This document shows positions 47,941 through 57,562 of a stretch of 64,000 nucleotides of DNA, in pieces. The DNA is from CAVPXC01 sp963709505 (GTDB lineage Bacteria; Chloroflexota; Anaerolineae; JAAEKA01). Within the stretch, counting starts at the first letter, position 1, and every line of letters begins with the position of its first letter. The stretch covers positions 34,005 to 98,004 of the forward strand of contig CAVPXC010000013.1 of NCBI GenBank assembly GCA_963709505.1, written 5' to 3'. Under the pieces are notes generated by a model. The model searched no databases. It saw only the letters and a list, made by a program, of their open reading frames with translations, and was not told the DNA's origin. Position numbers and translations under genes: made by a program.

Positions 47941-48568
47941 AGCTTGACCCTAGATACAAGGGCTTGCGCCAAATTCGAGCAGATTTCCTGCACTTCTCCT
48001 GGGCGGTTACATTTGTGAGACCGACTGTATGTAGATAGCACGTTGTCCAAAGTGAACCTACCCCCTCCATGTTCTACACCCCCAAGTCGAGCGCGCCCTG
48101 CACGCCTTCGTCCTGCTTCACCTTCTGCGCCTGCTTGAACGTCCCTTAGGGACACAAAAAGCGCCTAGACATGCACAATCTAGGCGCTTTCTATAGGCAC
48201 ACCCCATGCATTGCGACGCTGTTATAGTCGCCGGCCGCAGTTCCCACGGCTCGATAGCGACTACGTCACTGAGTGCGCCAGGCTGGCTGTGGGACTTTGT
48301 TGCCGTGTGGCTAAAATTTGCGTTTCACTACAATCTGACCGACCTGCCAGGATCGGCGCGACTTCCAACTCCCCCGCCAACGTTTGCTACTGCGATGCCT
48401 GTTTCTTAGCCTTCGCACTTCGAAACCACTCGCTCGAAACAGGCAGCAGCCAACTCGAACGGTGCAGGCCACGCAAGAGCACGCGTTCTGACCGGGACTG
48501 AGTTCCGGTCTGCCAACGGTAACGGTGGTGGGGCGACAGTCACGCCGGTCAGCGCCACCACTTTCTGG
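47941..48568. other. Intergenic region with a hairpin
   Basis: No convincing gene. It contains the strong hairpin listed at 48158-48190. A reading frame open from about 48414 into the next gene lacks an ATG. Confidence 0.4.
48158..48190. terminator. Hairpin, possible bidirectional terminator
   Basis: AAAGCGCCTAGA pairs with TCTAGGCGCTTT across a nine-base loop. A-rich and T-rich flanks on both sides fit termination in either direction. Confidence 0.7.
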
Positions 48569-48814
48569 ATGCTGGCCAACAAGCACACCGACAGACTCGA
48601 TAGGGCCGTCGTGAGCGCCCTCGCCAAGGAGGTGGTCACTGGCAAGATGTCTTGGTTGGAAGCACAGACGATCCTGCACGACATGATCGAGGACACGTCC
48701 GTGCCCACCTTCGGGAGCGTCGGCAGCCCGAACGAAACGATCCATCAGAAGGCGGGTCAGGCTGTCCAGTATGCCGAGAAGGTCAGCGACCCGCTGGATG
48801 AACTGTTTGCCTAG
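48569..48814 (+). CDS. Hypothetical 81-residue protein
   Basis: Charged and helical (DRLDRAVVSALAKEVVTGKM, SWLEAQTILHDMIED, AVQYAEKVSDPLDELFA). No family recognised. The ATG has no clear ribosome-binding site and the frame stays open for about 50 codons upstream without another ATG, so the true start may differ. A hairpin follows the stop. Confidence 0.45.
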   Translation: MLANKHTDRLDRAVVSALAKEVVTGKMSWLEAQTILHDMIEDTSVPTFGSVGSPNETIHQKAGQAVQYAEKVSDPLDELFA

Positions 48815-48840
48815 CAGGCTGACCGCATGACCGAATGAAC

Positions 48841-48876
48841 GAGGCTCCGGTGCATCGTGACGTGTGCCGGAGCCTC
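48841..48876. terminator. Hairpin after the 81-residue gene
   Basis: GAGGCTCCGG (48841-48850) pairs with CCGGAGCCTC (48867-48876), 27 bases after the stop of the preceding gene. No clear T-run. Confidence 0.55.
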
Positions 48877-48910
48877 GCTGATCCAAGTCGATCCGCGAAG
48901 GAGTTATCTC

Positions 48911-49057
48911 ATGACGACTTACGACAGGGCAACAAAGGTGCGTATAGGGCCACGCGGTAAGACATATAGCCAATCTATCACAGGTTTGGGTGAATCAGCT
49001 GTCTCGCAGGCACTGGGATACCCAGGTTACGTAAGCACCGACTACTGCTCTCTATAA
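48911..49057 (+). CDS. Hypothetical small protein (48 residues)
   Basis: MTTYDRATKVRIGPRGKTYS ... YPGYVSTDYCSL. Its ATG has a very good ribosome-binding site (GAAGGAG, seven bases before), which is the main support. No family recognised. Its last 16 bases overlap the end of the convergent secreted-protein gene. Confidence 0.45.
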   Translation: MTTYDRATKVRIGPRGKTYSQSITGLGESAVSQALGYPGYVSTDYCSL

Positions 49058-49830
49058 ACCACTGCGAGACCGCCATAATCTGGAGTCCCTATAGTGTGTT
49101 TCTGATTTGCTGGCATTTTCGAGGTCGCAAGAGTTCCTTCACTCTGACCACCACAAACATTCCAAGACGACTCACCGTTTAATGTCCAATCTCCGCAACC
49201 GAGAGCTGCCCGACTGAGTTCGTAGTAAGTGAAGCTGGAAGGAAGTTCCACATCAAACGTGTCGCCACGTCCTTCCTCAGCGATCAACAATAGGTTCGTG
49301 GCGTTGGGGTAGCGGAAGTCATAGAACTTTGGCTGAGCATAAGACACACCGGCGGCGGCCGTTACATTCAAGAGCACGGTCTCGAGCTTCGTAGCGATGG
49401 TGTTCTTTGATGTCTTATACCATTCCCAATCGAACACTTTTGCGACAGGATCAGCTTTCAGATAGTATGCCACTATCCAACCCTCTTTATCAATCAATAC
49501 ATGGACGTCGTAGTTCTCAGGATAGTTGGCAATGGGTACAGATCCGACCAAGATCTGATCCGTCTCGGCTTCAATGGTGCGAAACACGCCCCGTGCCTTT
49601 GCCAAATCAATCGGTCCGGAAGTCTGAATATAGGCTGAGATACCTGCCTCATCGGAAAGCATGTCGCCAATGTTCTGCTGGTAGGCCTGGGCAACTCGCG
49701 GAAATCCTGGGACCGCAAAATCTAGCCTTCCCGTTGCGCTACTACCTTTCGCGGATTGCCAGAAAACTCCGACTAGTAGTCCCAGCGCAACTATTATCAC
49801 AACGAATGAAAATCGAGCTAGGTGTTTCAT
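49042..49830 (-). CDS. Hypothetical secreted or membrane-anchored protein
   Basis: 262 residues. N-terminal membrane/signal segment (FSFVVIIVALGLLVGVFW) followed by a soluble region that includes a likely globular domain (VLIDKEGWIVAYYLKADPVA, KVFDWEWYKTSKNTIATKLE) and two C-terminal cysteines (LGCGDWTLNG, WNVCGG). I do not recognise the family. It precedes the Pro/Thr-rich membrane protein remnants on the same strand and may belong with them. Confidence 0.6.
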   Translation of the reverse strand: MKHLARFSFVVIIVALGLLVGVFWQSAKGSSATGRLDFAVPGFPRVAQAYQQNIGDMLSDEAGISAYIQTSGPIDLAKARGVFRTIEAETDQILVGSVPIANYPENYDVHVLIDKEGWIVAYYLKADPVAKVFDWEWYKTSKNTIATKLETVLLNVTAAAGVSYAQPKFYDFRYPNATNLLLIAEEGRGDTFDVELPSSFTYYELSRAALGCGDWTLNGESSWNVCGGQSEGTLATSKMPANQKHTIGTPDYGGLAVVYREQ

Positions 49831-49880
49831 CGAACTCGTCTCTCCTTCTGACTGTCTTCAACGATGTCAGTCTAGGGAAT

Positions 49881-50618
49881 CTAGCCTTTCTTCTTCACTA
49901 CAATCACTGCTGCCAACAATGCACCAAAGAAAGTGATTACGGCTGCACATATTGTCCCGCGGTTCTGCTCTCGAGCTGCCGCTACTTCTGGGAAGACCGT
50001 AGGCGTCGGAGTAGCTTCTTGGTCCTTCACAATCGCAGTCTCTTTGGAGTTTTCGCTGCCAGGTGGCGGAGGCTGCGTCGACGGTTCCTCGCCGGCTGTC
50101 GGAGACTGCGTTGGTTGAACTTTCAAGGTCGCTGCTACCGTTGGGATGGAACCGCCTACCTGCTCAGGGGACGGTGTTTGGCTTGAAGTCTGCACGTCTA
50201 CTACCGACCTGAGGAAGGTAGGCCGTACCAATGCGAGAGAGACGATTTGAATTGGCCCCCTGGATGATGATCCTTGAAGATTGTTTAAGCTTGAGCTCGG
50301 TCAGTTGGATGGGAACCACAAGACGCGTAATCGAGTTGGTGTTTGCGCCTGCGAGTAATACACGCAGAATCCCGATGCCGCTATAAACTCTTGGGCTGAT
50401 GGTGGCTCTAAGGTTGAACCACGGACTGTATTGGCCGATGCTATGATGACTCTGGGTTCAGCGGTCCCGCTCAATTGCACAGCGCTCGTATCGAACAGGC
50501 GCTCGGAGTTAGCATCCGAGACGATGATCCGAGGAGATTGCGCGTGACTTAATCCCGTTGACCAAATAAGCCCGGTAAGGACCAAAAGAATGCCAGCTAT
50601 CCCGATTTTGGATCTCAT
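49881..50618 (-). pseudogene. Secreted, C-terminally anchored protein, broken into frames
   Basis: The N-terminus (MRSKIGIAGILLVLTGLIWS, signal peptide; then IIVSDANSERLFDTSAVQLS and PRVIIASANTVRG) is in one frame to about 50305. A middle segment (PIQLTELKLKQSSRIIIQGA) reads in a second frame. The C-terminal part, a Pro/Thr/Gln-rich stalk ending in a membrane helix (ICAAVITFFGALLAAVIVVKKKG), is in a third. Together they look like one exported protein with signal peptide, repeat of about 20 residues and a wall-spanning stalk. Function unknown. Confidence 0.5.
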
Positions 50619-50627
50619 GAGTGGCAC

Positions 50628-51284
50628 CAGGCGAGTTCCCGAGGAATTTCGATGAGAGACAGGTTAAAGCAATCGGTCTGATACTATCATAGTTCCGAAA
50701 ATCCTGACATGATCTAAATCATATCTGTGAGCATGTTCTTTCGCCTCGATTGCATTTAGTATAACCGGCCGTTGCACACGGACTTCAAACGGGTTCCCCG
50801 TGCCAGCTGACTACGAGCAGCTGCTGGGTTCGTTGACTTGCTCGTGATTTTGTCGATTGGCCAACTCATAGTCGGCGAAACGGTTTGCTTAGCAGGTAGT
50901 GCAGCGTCTAAAACAAAGACGACGACTGCGTAGGCTGTGCCGGACGCAGCCCTCGTCTTGTGTCCCAACGAGATGGCCTGACTATCTGCGGATGCTTCAG
51001 TTCACCGGCACTAAAACAGAGCCGGGCCTCCGCCACTTGCATTGTTACCGGCTGAAGCCATCAGGCCAGAGCCTTCGCAACGTGCAGAGCAGTAGTGCCG
51101 GTCGTGCGGCGAACTTGACGGCGTGTATCGGTATCGTATCAACCTTTGGGTCGGTTTCAATGACAACAATAACAAACATGACAAGCATGTGGCTTGCCTT
51201 GACCTACTCCTCACGATGATTGTCACGTTTGTTGTTGTTGTTGGCAATTGCCTTCCAACGCGGGAACATTGTACGATCCAGCTA
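50628..51284. other. Gene-poor region
   Basis: Open frames here are short and overlap each other without protein-like features. Nothing supportable seen beyond possible decay products of the neighbouring integrase. Confidence 0.4.
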
Positions 51285-51541
51285 TGACGAGCGGCCTCGC
51301 TGTTTGTTTGCACCGAGTTCCAGCCTGTCTACCGGCGAGAACTTGCTGTGCTGTACCTGGATGTGGGTATCAGCCAAGTGCATGTACATCTGTGTAACTT
51401 CGAGTCTAGTGTGGCCCAGGATTCACCGCAGCAGCATGATGTTGCCGCCGTTCATTAGGTAGCGGATTGCGAAGGTGTGGCGAAACAGATGGGGGTGTAG
51501 CCTATCCACGCCACCTGCCTCGCCCAGGTGCCTGATAGTCT
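51285..51541 (-). pseudogene. Tyrosine recombinase (phage-type integrase) C-terminal remnant
   Basis: Reads LHPHLFRHTFAIRYLMNGGN, then IMLLR, a TGA stop, ILGHTRLEVTQMYMHLAD. The H-x2-R box (HLFRH) and the active-site tyrosine (TQMYMHL) of tyrosine recombinases are clear. The internal stop replaces the usual arginine codon of LRRILGHT, and the catalytic N-terminal part is missing. It marks a former mobile element between the degraded region and the SDR gene. Confidence 0.78.
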
Positions 51542-51836
51542 GAGCTTGTCCGCATCGCCTGGTCGAACACCTGCAATCGCCAGCAGGAACTCGCCGGCTC
51601 GTAGCTCATCGGCGGCTCGTGCTTGTGGATGCTTGCCTAGCGCAATGTCGGCTATGCGACATGTGTCCGCGGCGGCCACCGTTTCATGTACACTGCAATA
51701 GGCTGCCTGCTTGTTTGCCTCGCATTTGAACATCCCGAACAGGTCGTGCATAATCAATTGTCGGTCTCCTCGTCCTGTAGGCGCAGGCAAGGACCGCAAG
51801 AAACTCATGTGAAGTCACTTAGAGAGGATCTGGACT

Positions 51837-52694
51837 ATGTCCGATAAGGACGTGAGCAACAAGCTATTCCTGATCACCGGCGCGACTTCCGGCATCGGCA
51901 AGGCCGCGGCGCTGGCGATCACTGCGCAGGGGGGCAAAGTGGTGATCGTGGGACGCAACCCACAGAAGACCGCGACGACGGTGGCTGAGATCAAGCAGGT
52001 AAGCGGCAGCCCGGCGGTGGAGTATCTTCTGGCCGACCTGTCGTCGCAGGCCGAGGTCCGCCGGCTGGCGGCGGAGTTCCAGCAGCGCTACGACCGGCTG
52101 GATGTGCTGGTCAACAACGCCGGCGGGGTTTTCATGCGCCGGCAAGAGACGGTCGACGGCCTGGAAATGACATTTGCGCTGAATCATCTGAGCTACTTCC
52201 TGCTGACAAATCTGCTGCTCGACATGCTCAAGACCAGCACACCAAGCCGGATCGTCAACGTATCCTCAGGGGCAGAAAGCGGCGCCAAGCCCGATTGGGA
52301 TGACCTGCAGATGACAAAGAAGTACAGCGGCTTTCAGGCCTATGCCTGTTCAAAGCGCTTCAACCTATACTTCACCTACGAGTTGGCCCGCCGGTTGGAC
52401 GGATCGGGCGTTACGGTCAATGCGCTGCATCCTGGCGCCGTAGCGACCGGTCTTTGGTCCAATCCCGCCCGTGGGCTGGCCGGCCTGGTCACTCCCCTCA
52501 CCCGGCTCGTCATGCGAAGCCCGGAAAAGGGCGCTGAGACGGCGGTCTATCTGGCGACGTCGCCGGAGGTGGAGGGCGTGACAGGGAAGTACTTCGTCGA
52601 TATGAAGCAGAAGTATTCCTCCCGCGCATCACAGGACACTGAAGCAGCTCGAAGGTTGTGGCAAATCAGCGAGGATCTGACAGGGTTGGGATGA
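51837..52694 (+). CDS. Short-chain dehydrogenase/reductase
   Basis: 285 residues. NAD(P)-binding motif ITGATSGIGKAAAL near residue 14, LVNNAGGVF near 90, NVSSGAES with the catalytic serine and the Y-x3-K pair in YACSKRFNLYF near 172. The pattern (short length, DGLEMTFALNHLSYFLLTN) resembles retinol-dehydrogenase-like SDRs. Substrate unknown. GAGAGGA precedes the ATG. No operon partner is evident. Confidence 0.92.
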   Translation: MSDKDVSNKLFLITGATSGIGKAAALAITAQGGKVVIVGRNPQKTATTVAEIKQVSGSPAVEYLLADLSSQAEVRRLAAEFQQRYDRLDVLVNNAGGVFMRRQETVDGLEMTFALNHLSYFLLTNLLLDMLKTSTPSRIVNVSSGAESGAKPDWDDLQMTKKYSGFQAYACSKRFNLYFTYELARRLDGSGVTVNALHPGAVATGLWSNPARGLAGLVTPLTRLVMRSPEKGAETAVYLATSPEVEGVTGKYFVDMKQKYSSRASQDTEAARRLWQISEDLTGLG

Positions 52695-52923
52695 GGGGCA
52701 TCGCAGCAGGTCATAGGTTTGACACTTTGCCTGATTCTCAAGATAATGGACAAGGCCATTGAGACAGGCTTGCTCCCGACCCGTTGTTATTTGCCCGCGA
52801 CGGGCGGTCAGCGGGGAGAAGGTTGTTTGTCCAGGCCAACGCCAGGGTTCGGCAGGCGTCGCAGAGACCGGCCCGAGCGATTTTCTAGGTCAGCACTCAT
52901 CGGGAAAGGAGAGTTTTCACCCC

Positions 52924-53418
52924 ATGTCCAAGTCTTCGCCCGCGCAGCAAAAGGCGGCTCCACGAAAGACGGTGCCCACAGCAGGCGCCACCGCCTACCA
53001 GCAAAGGGCAATCCAAGGGACAGAGCAAAGGCTCGTCGAAGGGATCAGGCAATACCAAGGGCCAGCCGGTCGTCAAGAAACGCGGAACCTTTCTGACGGT
53101 AGCCCTGGTCTTGATGACGATCGATGCCATCATTAGCGCCGTTCTACCGTTTGTCTATCACAAGGACACGGTTGACATCACCACCCATGGTTGATCGCGG
53201 CCGCCCTTGCGGTCGGCCTCGTCGGCGTGGCGGGCGTGGTGCTGATGTGGCTTTGGAAGCGATTAGGCATCTACCTGTTTCTGGCAAGTGTCGCCGGGAG
53301 CATCGCTTTGGGCCTGGTCGTCTATCCGTCACAGTTCGCGGCCTTCCATGCGATGATCCCGCTGCTGGTTTTGGGTGCGGCACTGTCCAGAGACAACAAG
53401 ATGCCGTTGTTTGAGTGA
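52924..53418 (+). CDS. Small membrane protein with Lys/Ser-rich N-terminus, frameshifted
   Basis: About 165 residues when joined. A basic Ser/Gly/Lys N-terminus (MSKSSPAQQKAAPRKTVPTA then SKGQSKGSSKGSGNTKGQ) is followed by about four membrane helices (FLTVALVLMTIDAIISAVLP, IAAALAVGLVGVAGVVLMWL, IYLFLASVAGSIALGLVVY, MIPLLVLGAAL). Breaks near 53005 and 53190. GGAAAGGAG lies upstream of ATG 52924. Family not recognised. A strong terminator follows. Confidence 0.55.
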
Positions 53419-53436
53419 TCTAGGCTGGGCCGATGC

Positions 53437-53459
53437 GCAGGTTGCAGGTCGCAGGTCCG
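53437..53459. repeat. Heptamer tandem repeat (GCAGGTT/C)
   Basis: Three 7-bp copies, GCAGGTT GCAGGTC GCAGGTC, related to the unit at 16515-16560. Confidence 0.65.
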
Positions 53460-53476
53460 GAACACGAGATGTGAGT

Positions 53477-53512
53477 AAAGGACCCCGCTGCATGCAGCGG
53501 GGTCCTTTTGCG
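53477..53512 (+). terminator. Rho-independent terminator
   Basis: AAAGGACCCCGCTGCA is followed by its exact complement TGCAGCGGGGTCCTTTT with practically no loop, ending in T residues, about 60 bases after the membrane protein gene. Confidence 0.85.
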
Positions 53513-53781
53513 CCAGCCAAGACGCTCATGCGGCGGGCCGCACCACCGTGGATGAAAACCTACGGGTGCTTTCGGTCCGCGCCTCCGCCAGTCCGCGGTT
53601 CTCAGATTAATGATGCCTGAGTTCGCAAGCAATACGCAGGCAATTGGAAACCATGGTTACTGACTGATCGACGCAAGCCAGCTAGACTGGAAGCATCGGA
53701 TGCAAACGCTCGTCCTGGCGGGCCAGGCTTGTCTGGAATTGGCCTGCCGGCAAAAACAATCAATTCAAGGAGAAAACAACC

Positions 53782-54207
53782 ATGGCAATCAGTCACTCTG
53801 AGGCAACTTGGAACGGCACGTTGAAGGAAGGCAGCGGCACGATGAAAGTAGCCAGCGGCTACTTCGAAGGGCCGTACACGTACGCCACGCGCTTCGAAGG
53901 CGATGCCAAGGGCACCAACCCCGAAGAGCTGATCGGCGCGGCCCATGCCGGCTGCTACTCGATGTTCCTGTCCGCGCTGCTGACCAACAACGGCTTCAAA
54001 CCCAACCGCATCTTCACGACCGCCACGGTGCATCTAGGCGCAGGCCCGGCGATCAACAAGATCGAGCTGGCCTGTGAGGCCCAGGTGCCCGACCTGGACG
54101 AAGCCAAGTTCCAGGAGCTGGCCGCCCAGGCCAAGGCCGGCTGTCCGGTGTCCAAGGCCCTGGCGGCGGTGCCGGAGATTGTGCTCAATGCGAAGCTGGT
54201 GAGCTAA
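53782..54207 (+). CDS. OsmC/Ohr-family peroxiredoxin
   Basis: 141 residues. Reduces organic hydroperoxides using two cysteines, both visible: AAHAGCYSMFLSAL near residue 58 and QAKAGCPVSKALAAV near 122. The N-terminal YTYATRFEG and NPEELIGAAHAGC blocks match OsmC rather than Ohr. AAGGAG lies 13 bases upstream of the ATG. Single-gene unit, followed by a large inverted repeat. Confidence 0.93.
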   Translation: MAISHSEATWNGTLKEGSGTMKVASGYFEGPYTYATRFEGDAKGTNPEELIGAAHAGCYSMFLSALLTNNGFKPNRIFTTATVHLGAGPAINKIELACEAQVPDLDEAKFQELAAQAKAGCPVSKALAAVPEIVLNAKLVS

Positions 54208-54215
54208 CCGGTGTA

Positions 54216-54300
54216 TCGTAACCCGTAAGGCGTAACTCGTAACCCGGAATCCGGAGGAACATCCATTCCGGGTTACGAGTTACGCCTTACGGGTTACGAG
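54216..54300. repeat. Inverted repeat built from 7-bp units
   Basis: Arms of about 34 bases (CGTAACCCGTAAGGCGTAAC... and its perfect complement) flank a 14-base loop. Each arm consists of four to five 7-mers (CGTAACC, CGTAAGG, CGTAACT). It may also terminate the osmC transcript. Confidence 0.85.
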
Positions 54301-54554
54301 TTCGCGTTTGCCTTCCAAGATTGTTTGACCTATAATTGCTTTTCAGCGCCGCCTCCGCCCAGGGACATGCACGCTTTGCTGCAAAGGCTGAAGGTGTGAA
54401 TTGCGACGGTCAGGCGGAGGCTAGACGCCCGTGGACAGGGTCCCTGCGGCCACTGCCAATGTAAATGCAGCCCAAATTTGGTAGTTTGTGCTACAGCCCA
54501 GGCGCAGATTCGGCAATTTGCGCTACATTTTCAAGTTAGAGGAGACGCATAGGT

Positions 54555-55310
54555 ATGGCCAAGATCATCTCGATCCACTCGTTTCGTGGCGGAACCGGTA
54601 AGTCCAACACCACGGCAAACGTCGCCGCGCTGCTGGCAGCCCAAGGGCTGCGGGTTGGCGTCGTCGATACCGATATCGCGTCGCCCGGCATCCACGTCCT
54701 CTTCCATCTGGAAGAAGACGCGATGAAACACTCGCTCAACGATTACCTCTGGGGCAAATGCGACATCGCCGAAACCGCCCATGACGTGACGCCCAACCTG
54801 GGCGCGCCGGTCAGTGGCAAAGTTTATCTGATTCCATCGAGCATGAAGCCCGGCGAGATTGCCCGTTTCTTGCGCGAGGGCTACGACGTGGGGCTGCTCA
54901 ACGATGGGTTCCAGAGCTTGATCGAGGTGCTCAATCTGGACGTGCTGCTAATCGATACGCACCCCGGTCTCAACGAGGAAACCCTGCTCTCGATCGCCAT
55001 CTCCGATGCGCTGGCCATCATCATGCGCCCTGACAACCAGGACTACCAAGGGACCAGCGTGACCGTAGAAGTCGCTCGCAAACTGGAAGTTCCGCGCCTC
55101 GTGATAGTGGTCAACAAGGTCCCGCAATCCTTCAGTGAGGCCGAGGTCAAGGCCCGTGTCGAGAAGGCCTACAACTGCGAAGTTGCCGCAGTGGTGCCGC
55201 ATTCCGACGAGATGATGATCCTGGCCAGCGGCGCCATCTTCTCGATGCAATATCCTAACCATCCGATCACCGAGAAACTCAAAGCGATAACCGCAAAACT
55301 GATGGCCTAG
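54555..55310 (+). CDS. MinD/ParA-family ATPase
   Basis: 251 residues. Deviant Walker A SFRGGTGKSNTTANVAALLA at the N-terminus, switch region VGVVDTDIASPGIHVLF, Walker B-like VLLIDTHPGLNEE near residue 135 and VIVVNKVPQSF near 195. Such ATPases position or regulate partner proteins at the membrane or nucleoid. AGAGGAG lies upstream of the ATG. Followed by a paralogue 33 bases later. Not a canonical chromosomal ParA because no ParB is seen. Confidence 0.9.
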   Translation: MAKIISIHSFRGGTGKSNTTANVAALLAAQGLRVGVVDTDIASPGIHVLFHLEEDAMKHSLNDYLWGKCDIAETAHDVTPNLGAPVSGKVYLIPSSMKPGEIARFLREGYDVGLLNDGFQSLIEVLNLDVLLIDTHPGLNEETLLSIAISDALAIIMRPDNQDYQGTSVTVEVARKLEVPRLVIVVNKVPQSFSEAEVKARVEKAYNCEVAAVVPHSDEMMILASGAIFSMQYPNHPITEKLKAITAKLMA

Positions 55311-55343
55311 GACTTGTTCGAAGGGGAGCAGATTCGATCCGCT

Positions 55344-56093
55344 ATGGCCCAAATCATTACGGTCAACGCCTTCCACCAGGGCGCAGGGGTTTCGACCCTT
55401 GCCGCGAATGTTGCAGTGGTACTTGCGCAGCGTGGCCAGCGGGTAGGTGTGGTCGATGCGTGCATCTCCGCACCCACCCAGCATATGCTCTTTGACGTCA
55501 GAGACTCCTCGCTGCCACCTACCTTTAACGACTTTTTGTTAGGCCAGTGTGATCTGGTGGACGCGGCCCGAGCGTTACCACCTGACACCCTCCTGCTAGA
55601 ACAAGGCGATTTGTTCCTGGTTCCCGCCGATTCTAATTGGGGCACAATTCAACGCACACTCCAGGCGCCAAGTGGCGTTGAAGTGCTGGGTCCTGGTTAT
55701 CTCAGTCTCGTCCATGCCTTACGGCTGGACACACTGGTGATTGATAGCGAAGCCAGCCTGAGCGACAGCGCGCTCGCCTCGATAGCTGTGTCCGACGACG
55801 TCTTGGCTGTGGTGCAACTGGACCAACAATACTACAAAGGGCTTGGCGTCGCCCTGGGGCTAGCCGGTCAGTTGGACGTCCCCCACAGGTCGCTGGTTGT
55901 AAACTCAGCGTCGCCTTCGTTTGAACCTGAGACCGTCCGGCAGACCATGGAGCAGAGCTACGGGTGGCCCGTGGCGGGCATCGTGCCGTACTGCGACGAG
56001 TTGTCAGCCCTGTGCAGCTCCGCGATTTTCGTCGCGCGCTATCCAAAGCACCCGGTTACCACAATCTTCCGGCAAATCGCCGATACCCTGTAG
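55344..56093 (+). CDS. MinD/ParA-like paralogue lacking Walker lysines
   Basis: 249 residues from ATG 55344. It aligns along its length with the preceding ATPase but the P-loop reads NAFHQGAGVSTLAANVAVVL: the signature lysine is His and the P-loop lysine is Val. The switch I-like DACISAPTQH and Walker B-like TLVIDSEASLSDS are also altered. ATP hydrolysis is doubtful; it may be a regulatory or heterodimer partner of the first protein. Clean frame and no stop suggest it is maintained. Confidence 0.85.
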   Translation: MAQIITVNAFHQGAGVSTLAANVAVVLAQRGQRVGVVDACISAPTQHMLFDVRDSSLPPTFNDFLLGQCDLVDAARALPPDTLLLEQGDLFLVPADSNWGTIQRTLQAPSGVEVLGPGYLSLVHALRLDTLVIDSEASLSDSALASIAVSDDVLAVVQLDQQYYKGLGVALGLAGQLDVPHRSLVVNSASPSFEPETVRQTMEQSYGWPVAGIVPYCDELSALCSSAIFVARYPKHPVTTIFRQIADTL

Positions 56094-56154
56094 CGTCAAG
56101 GCAGTTTGGCAGGCGCGACTGCCGCGGCGCGCCGCGCTAGAGACCGCCAATCAC

Positions 56155-56466
56155 CTACAAATCTAGGGGGATGGAGTGCTTGCGAATACGAGCCAGATAG
56201 ACGCGGTAGACCGTCCCGCCGCTGGCCTCGTGTTCTTCCTCGCGTAGATACCCCTTGGCCGCCAGATGGCTCCCCAGGTGTTGCGCAGTATCCGGGTCCA
56301 GCCCAAGCTCAGCTGCGATTTCCTCTAAAGTCATCGAGCCCTGGCGAATCAGCTTACGCAGAAGCGGGCCGAAGGGATCCGGCAGCATGGTTGCCGCCAA
56401 AGGCGTGATTCCTTCGACTGTTTCGAGATTGTCGACTTCGTCATGCAGGCTATCGTATTGGCTCAT
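56155..56466 (-). CDS. Small winged-helix-like regulator
   Basis: 103 residues. PDPFGPLLRKLIRQGSMTLE, EIAAELGLDPDTAQHLGSHL and AAKGYLREEEHEASGGTVYR fit a winged helix-turn-helix with a beta hairpin wing. Target unknown. Its start is six bases from the stop of the HAMP sensor gene, so it ends the minus-strand signalling operon; it converges on the MinD-like pair. Confidence 0.6.
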   Translation of the reverse strand: MSQYDSLHDEVDNLETVEGITPLAATMLPDPFGPLLRKLIRQGSMTLEEIAAELGLDPDTAQHLGSHLAAKGYLREEEHEASGGTVYRVYLARIRKHSIPLDL

Positions 56467-56472
56467 CTTGCC

Positions 56473-57558
56473 TCAACTTGAGTAACATATTCTTCGGCGA
56501 TCGGCCGATGCCGGTGTCAGGTGAAAGCCACCTATGAGTTCCGGCAACTCGGAAACTTTCTTCACGCGTGCGGCACGGGCCTTCGTCCGAAGATCCTGGA
56601 AGAAATCAGTATCGACGATATCTTGAACTTGTTGTTGGCGCTTGGCCTCGTCGATCTCGATCTTGAGTTCCTCTACCTGGCGCTTCAGGCTGAGCTCCCG
56701 AACGCGGACTTTGTCCACCATAAATGAGAACGTTTCAGCCAAGTCGCTGATCTCATCGCGTAAGAAACCAAATCTCGCTGTCAACTTGGAGAAGTCCTGT
56801 TCGTAATCCCCATCGGCTACGCACTTGGCCATCCGCGTCAATTTGACAATGGGGCGAGTCAGAAAACGCGCGAGCACGAACACCAGAACAATTAGCGAGC
56901 CGTAGGTGAAGAGGAAAGCCACAACGATTTTGGAACGGATCGCCGATTGCACCTGAGACACATAGTCTGCCGCAAAATCGATGCCGACCGCACCCACATT
57001 TTGACCTTGTGAGTTTTTGATTGGACCATAGGCGGAGATCCACGTTCCCCATTTGTCCGAGTAGGGTTGAAGACGGAAGGCCACTTTAGATAGCCCCATC
57101 AGCATAAAATCCTGCGAAGGGGTATAGGATTCCAGAAACTTCGTTGCTTCCTCGGGATGGATCTTCCGGAAAATGTCCCCTATCCAAAGCACCTCGCGAT
57201 CCTGAGTACTCATGGCATACGAATACGTGTTGGCCCGCGGCTCGATATCATTAACGGTCTCGATCCACCCCTGATGGGCGATGTACCGTGGATCATCCTT
57301 TGGCACACCGCTGTCATCAGCCTTGGCAGTCTTGACCAAAGCCTCGAATTGGTCTCCATCAATACCATCGATCGTGGCATTGAGCGTAGCGGTCATGTCC
57401 CGAGTAATCTGGTTGAGCGCGGTCCTGGTACTGAAATCATAGAACCACCAGAAGGCTAACGCAAACACGATACTGAAAACCAGGCTAAAAGCAACGATCA
57501 GCTTCCAGCTCAGGTTGAGCTCGATGGTGCTGTGATGCGTTGGATGGTCTTGTGCCAT
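56473..57558 (-). CDS. Cache/HAMP membrane sensor ending in a coiled coil
   Basis: 361 residues. Two membrane helices (LIVAFSLVFSIVFALAFWWF near 25 and VVAFLFTYGSLIVLVFVLAR near 215) enclose an extracytoplasmic Cache-like domain (IEPRANTYSYAMSTQDREVL, GTWISAYGPIKNSQGQNVGA). A HAMP domain (RPIVKLTRMAKCVADGDYEQ) and a coiled coil (VRELSLKRQVEELKIEIDEA) with QVQDIVDTDFFQDLRTKAR follow. No kinase, cyclase or methyl-accepting output domain is present. The same EIDE...IVDT-[DE]-[FY]-FQ ending occurs in the GAF protein of this cluster. Confidence 0.75.
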   Translation of the reverse strand: MAQDHPTHHSTIELNLSWKLIVAFSLVFSIVFALAFWWFYDFSTRTALNQITRDMTATLNATIDGIDGDQFEALVKTAKADDSGVPKDDPRYIAHQGWIETVNDIEPRANTYSYAMSTQDREVLWIGDIFRKIHPEEATKFLESYTPSQDFMLMGLSKVAFRLQPYSDKWGTWISAYGPIKNSQGQNVGAVGIDFAADYVSQVQSAIRSKIVVAFLFTYGSLIVLVFVLARFLTRPIVKLTRMAKCVADGDYEQDFSKLTARFGFLRDEISDLAETFSFMVDKVRVRELSLKRQVEELKIEIDEAKRQQQVQDIVDTDFFQDLRTKARAARVKKVSELPELIGGFHLTPASADRRRICYSS

Positions 57559-57562
57559 TAAG

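Noticed and set aside
51455..51808. 117-codon minus-strand frame upstream of the integrase remnant
   Set aside because: It overlaps the remnant in a different frame and has no family features. It may contain decayed recombinase sequence but cannot be supported.
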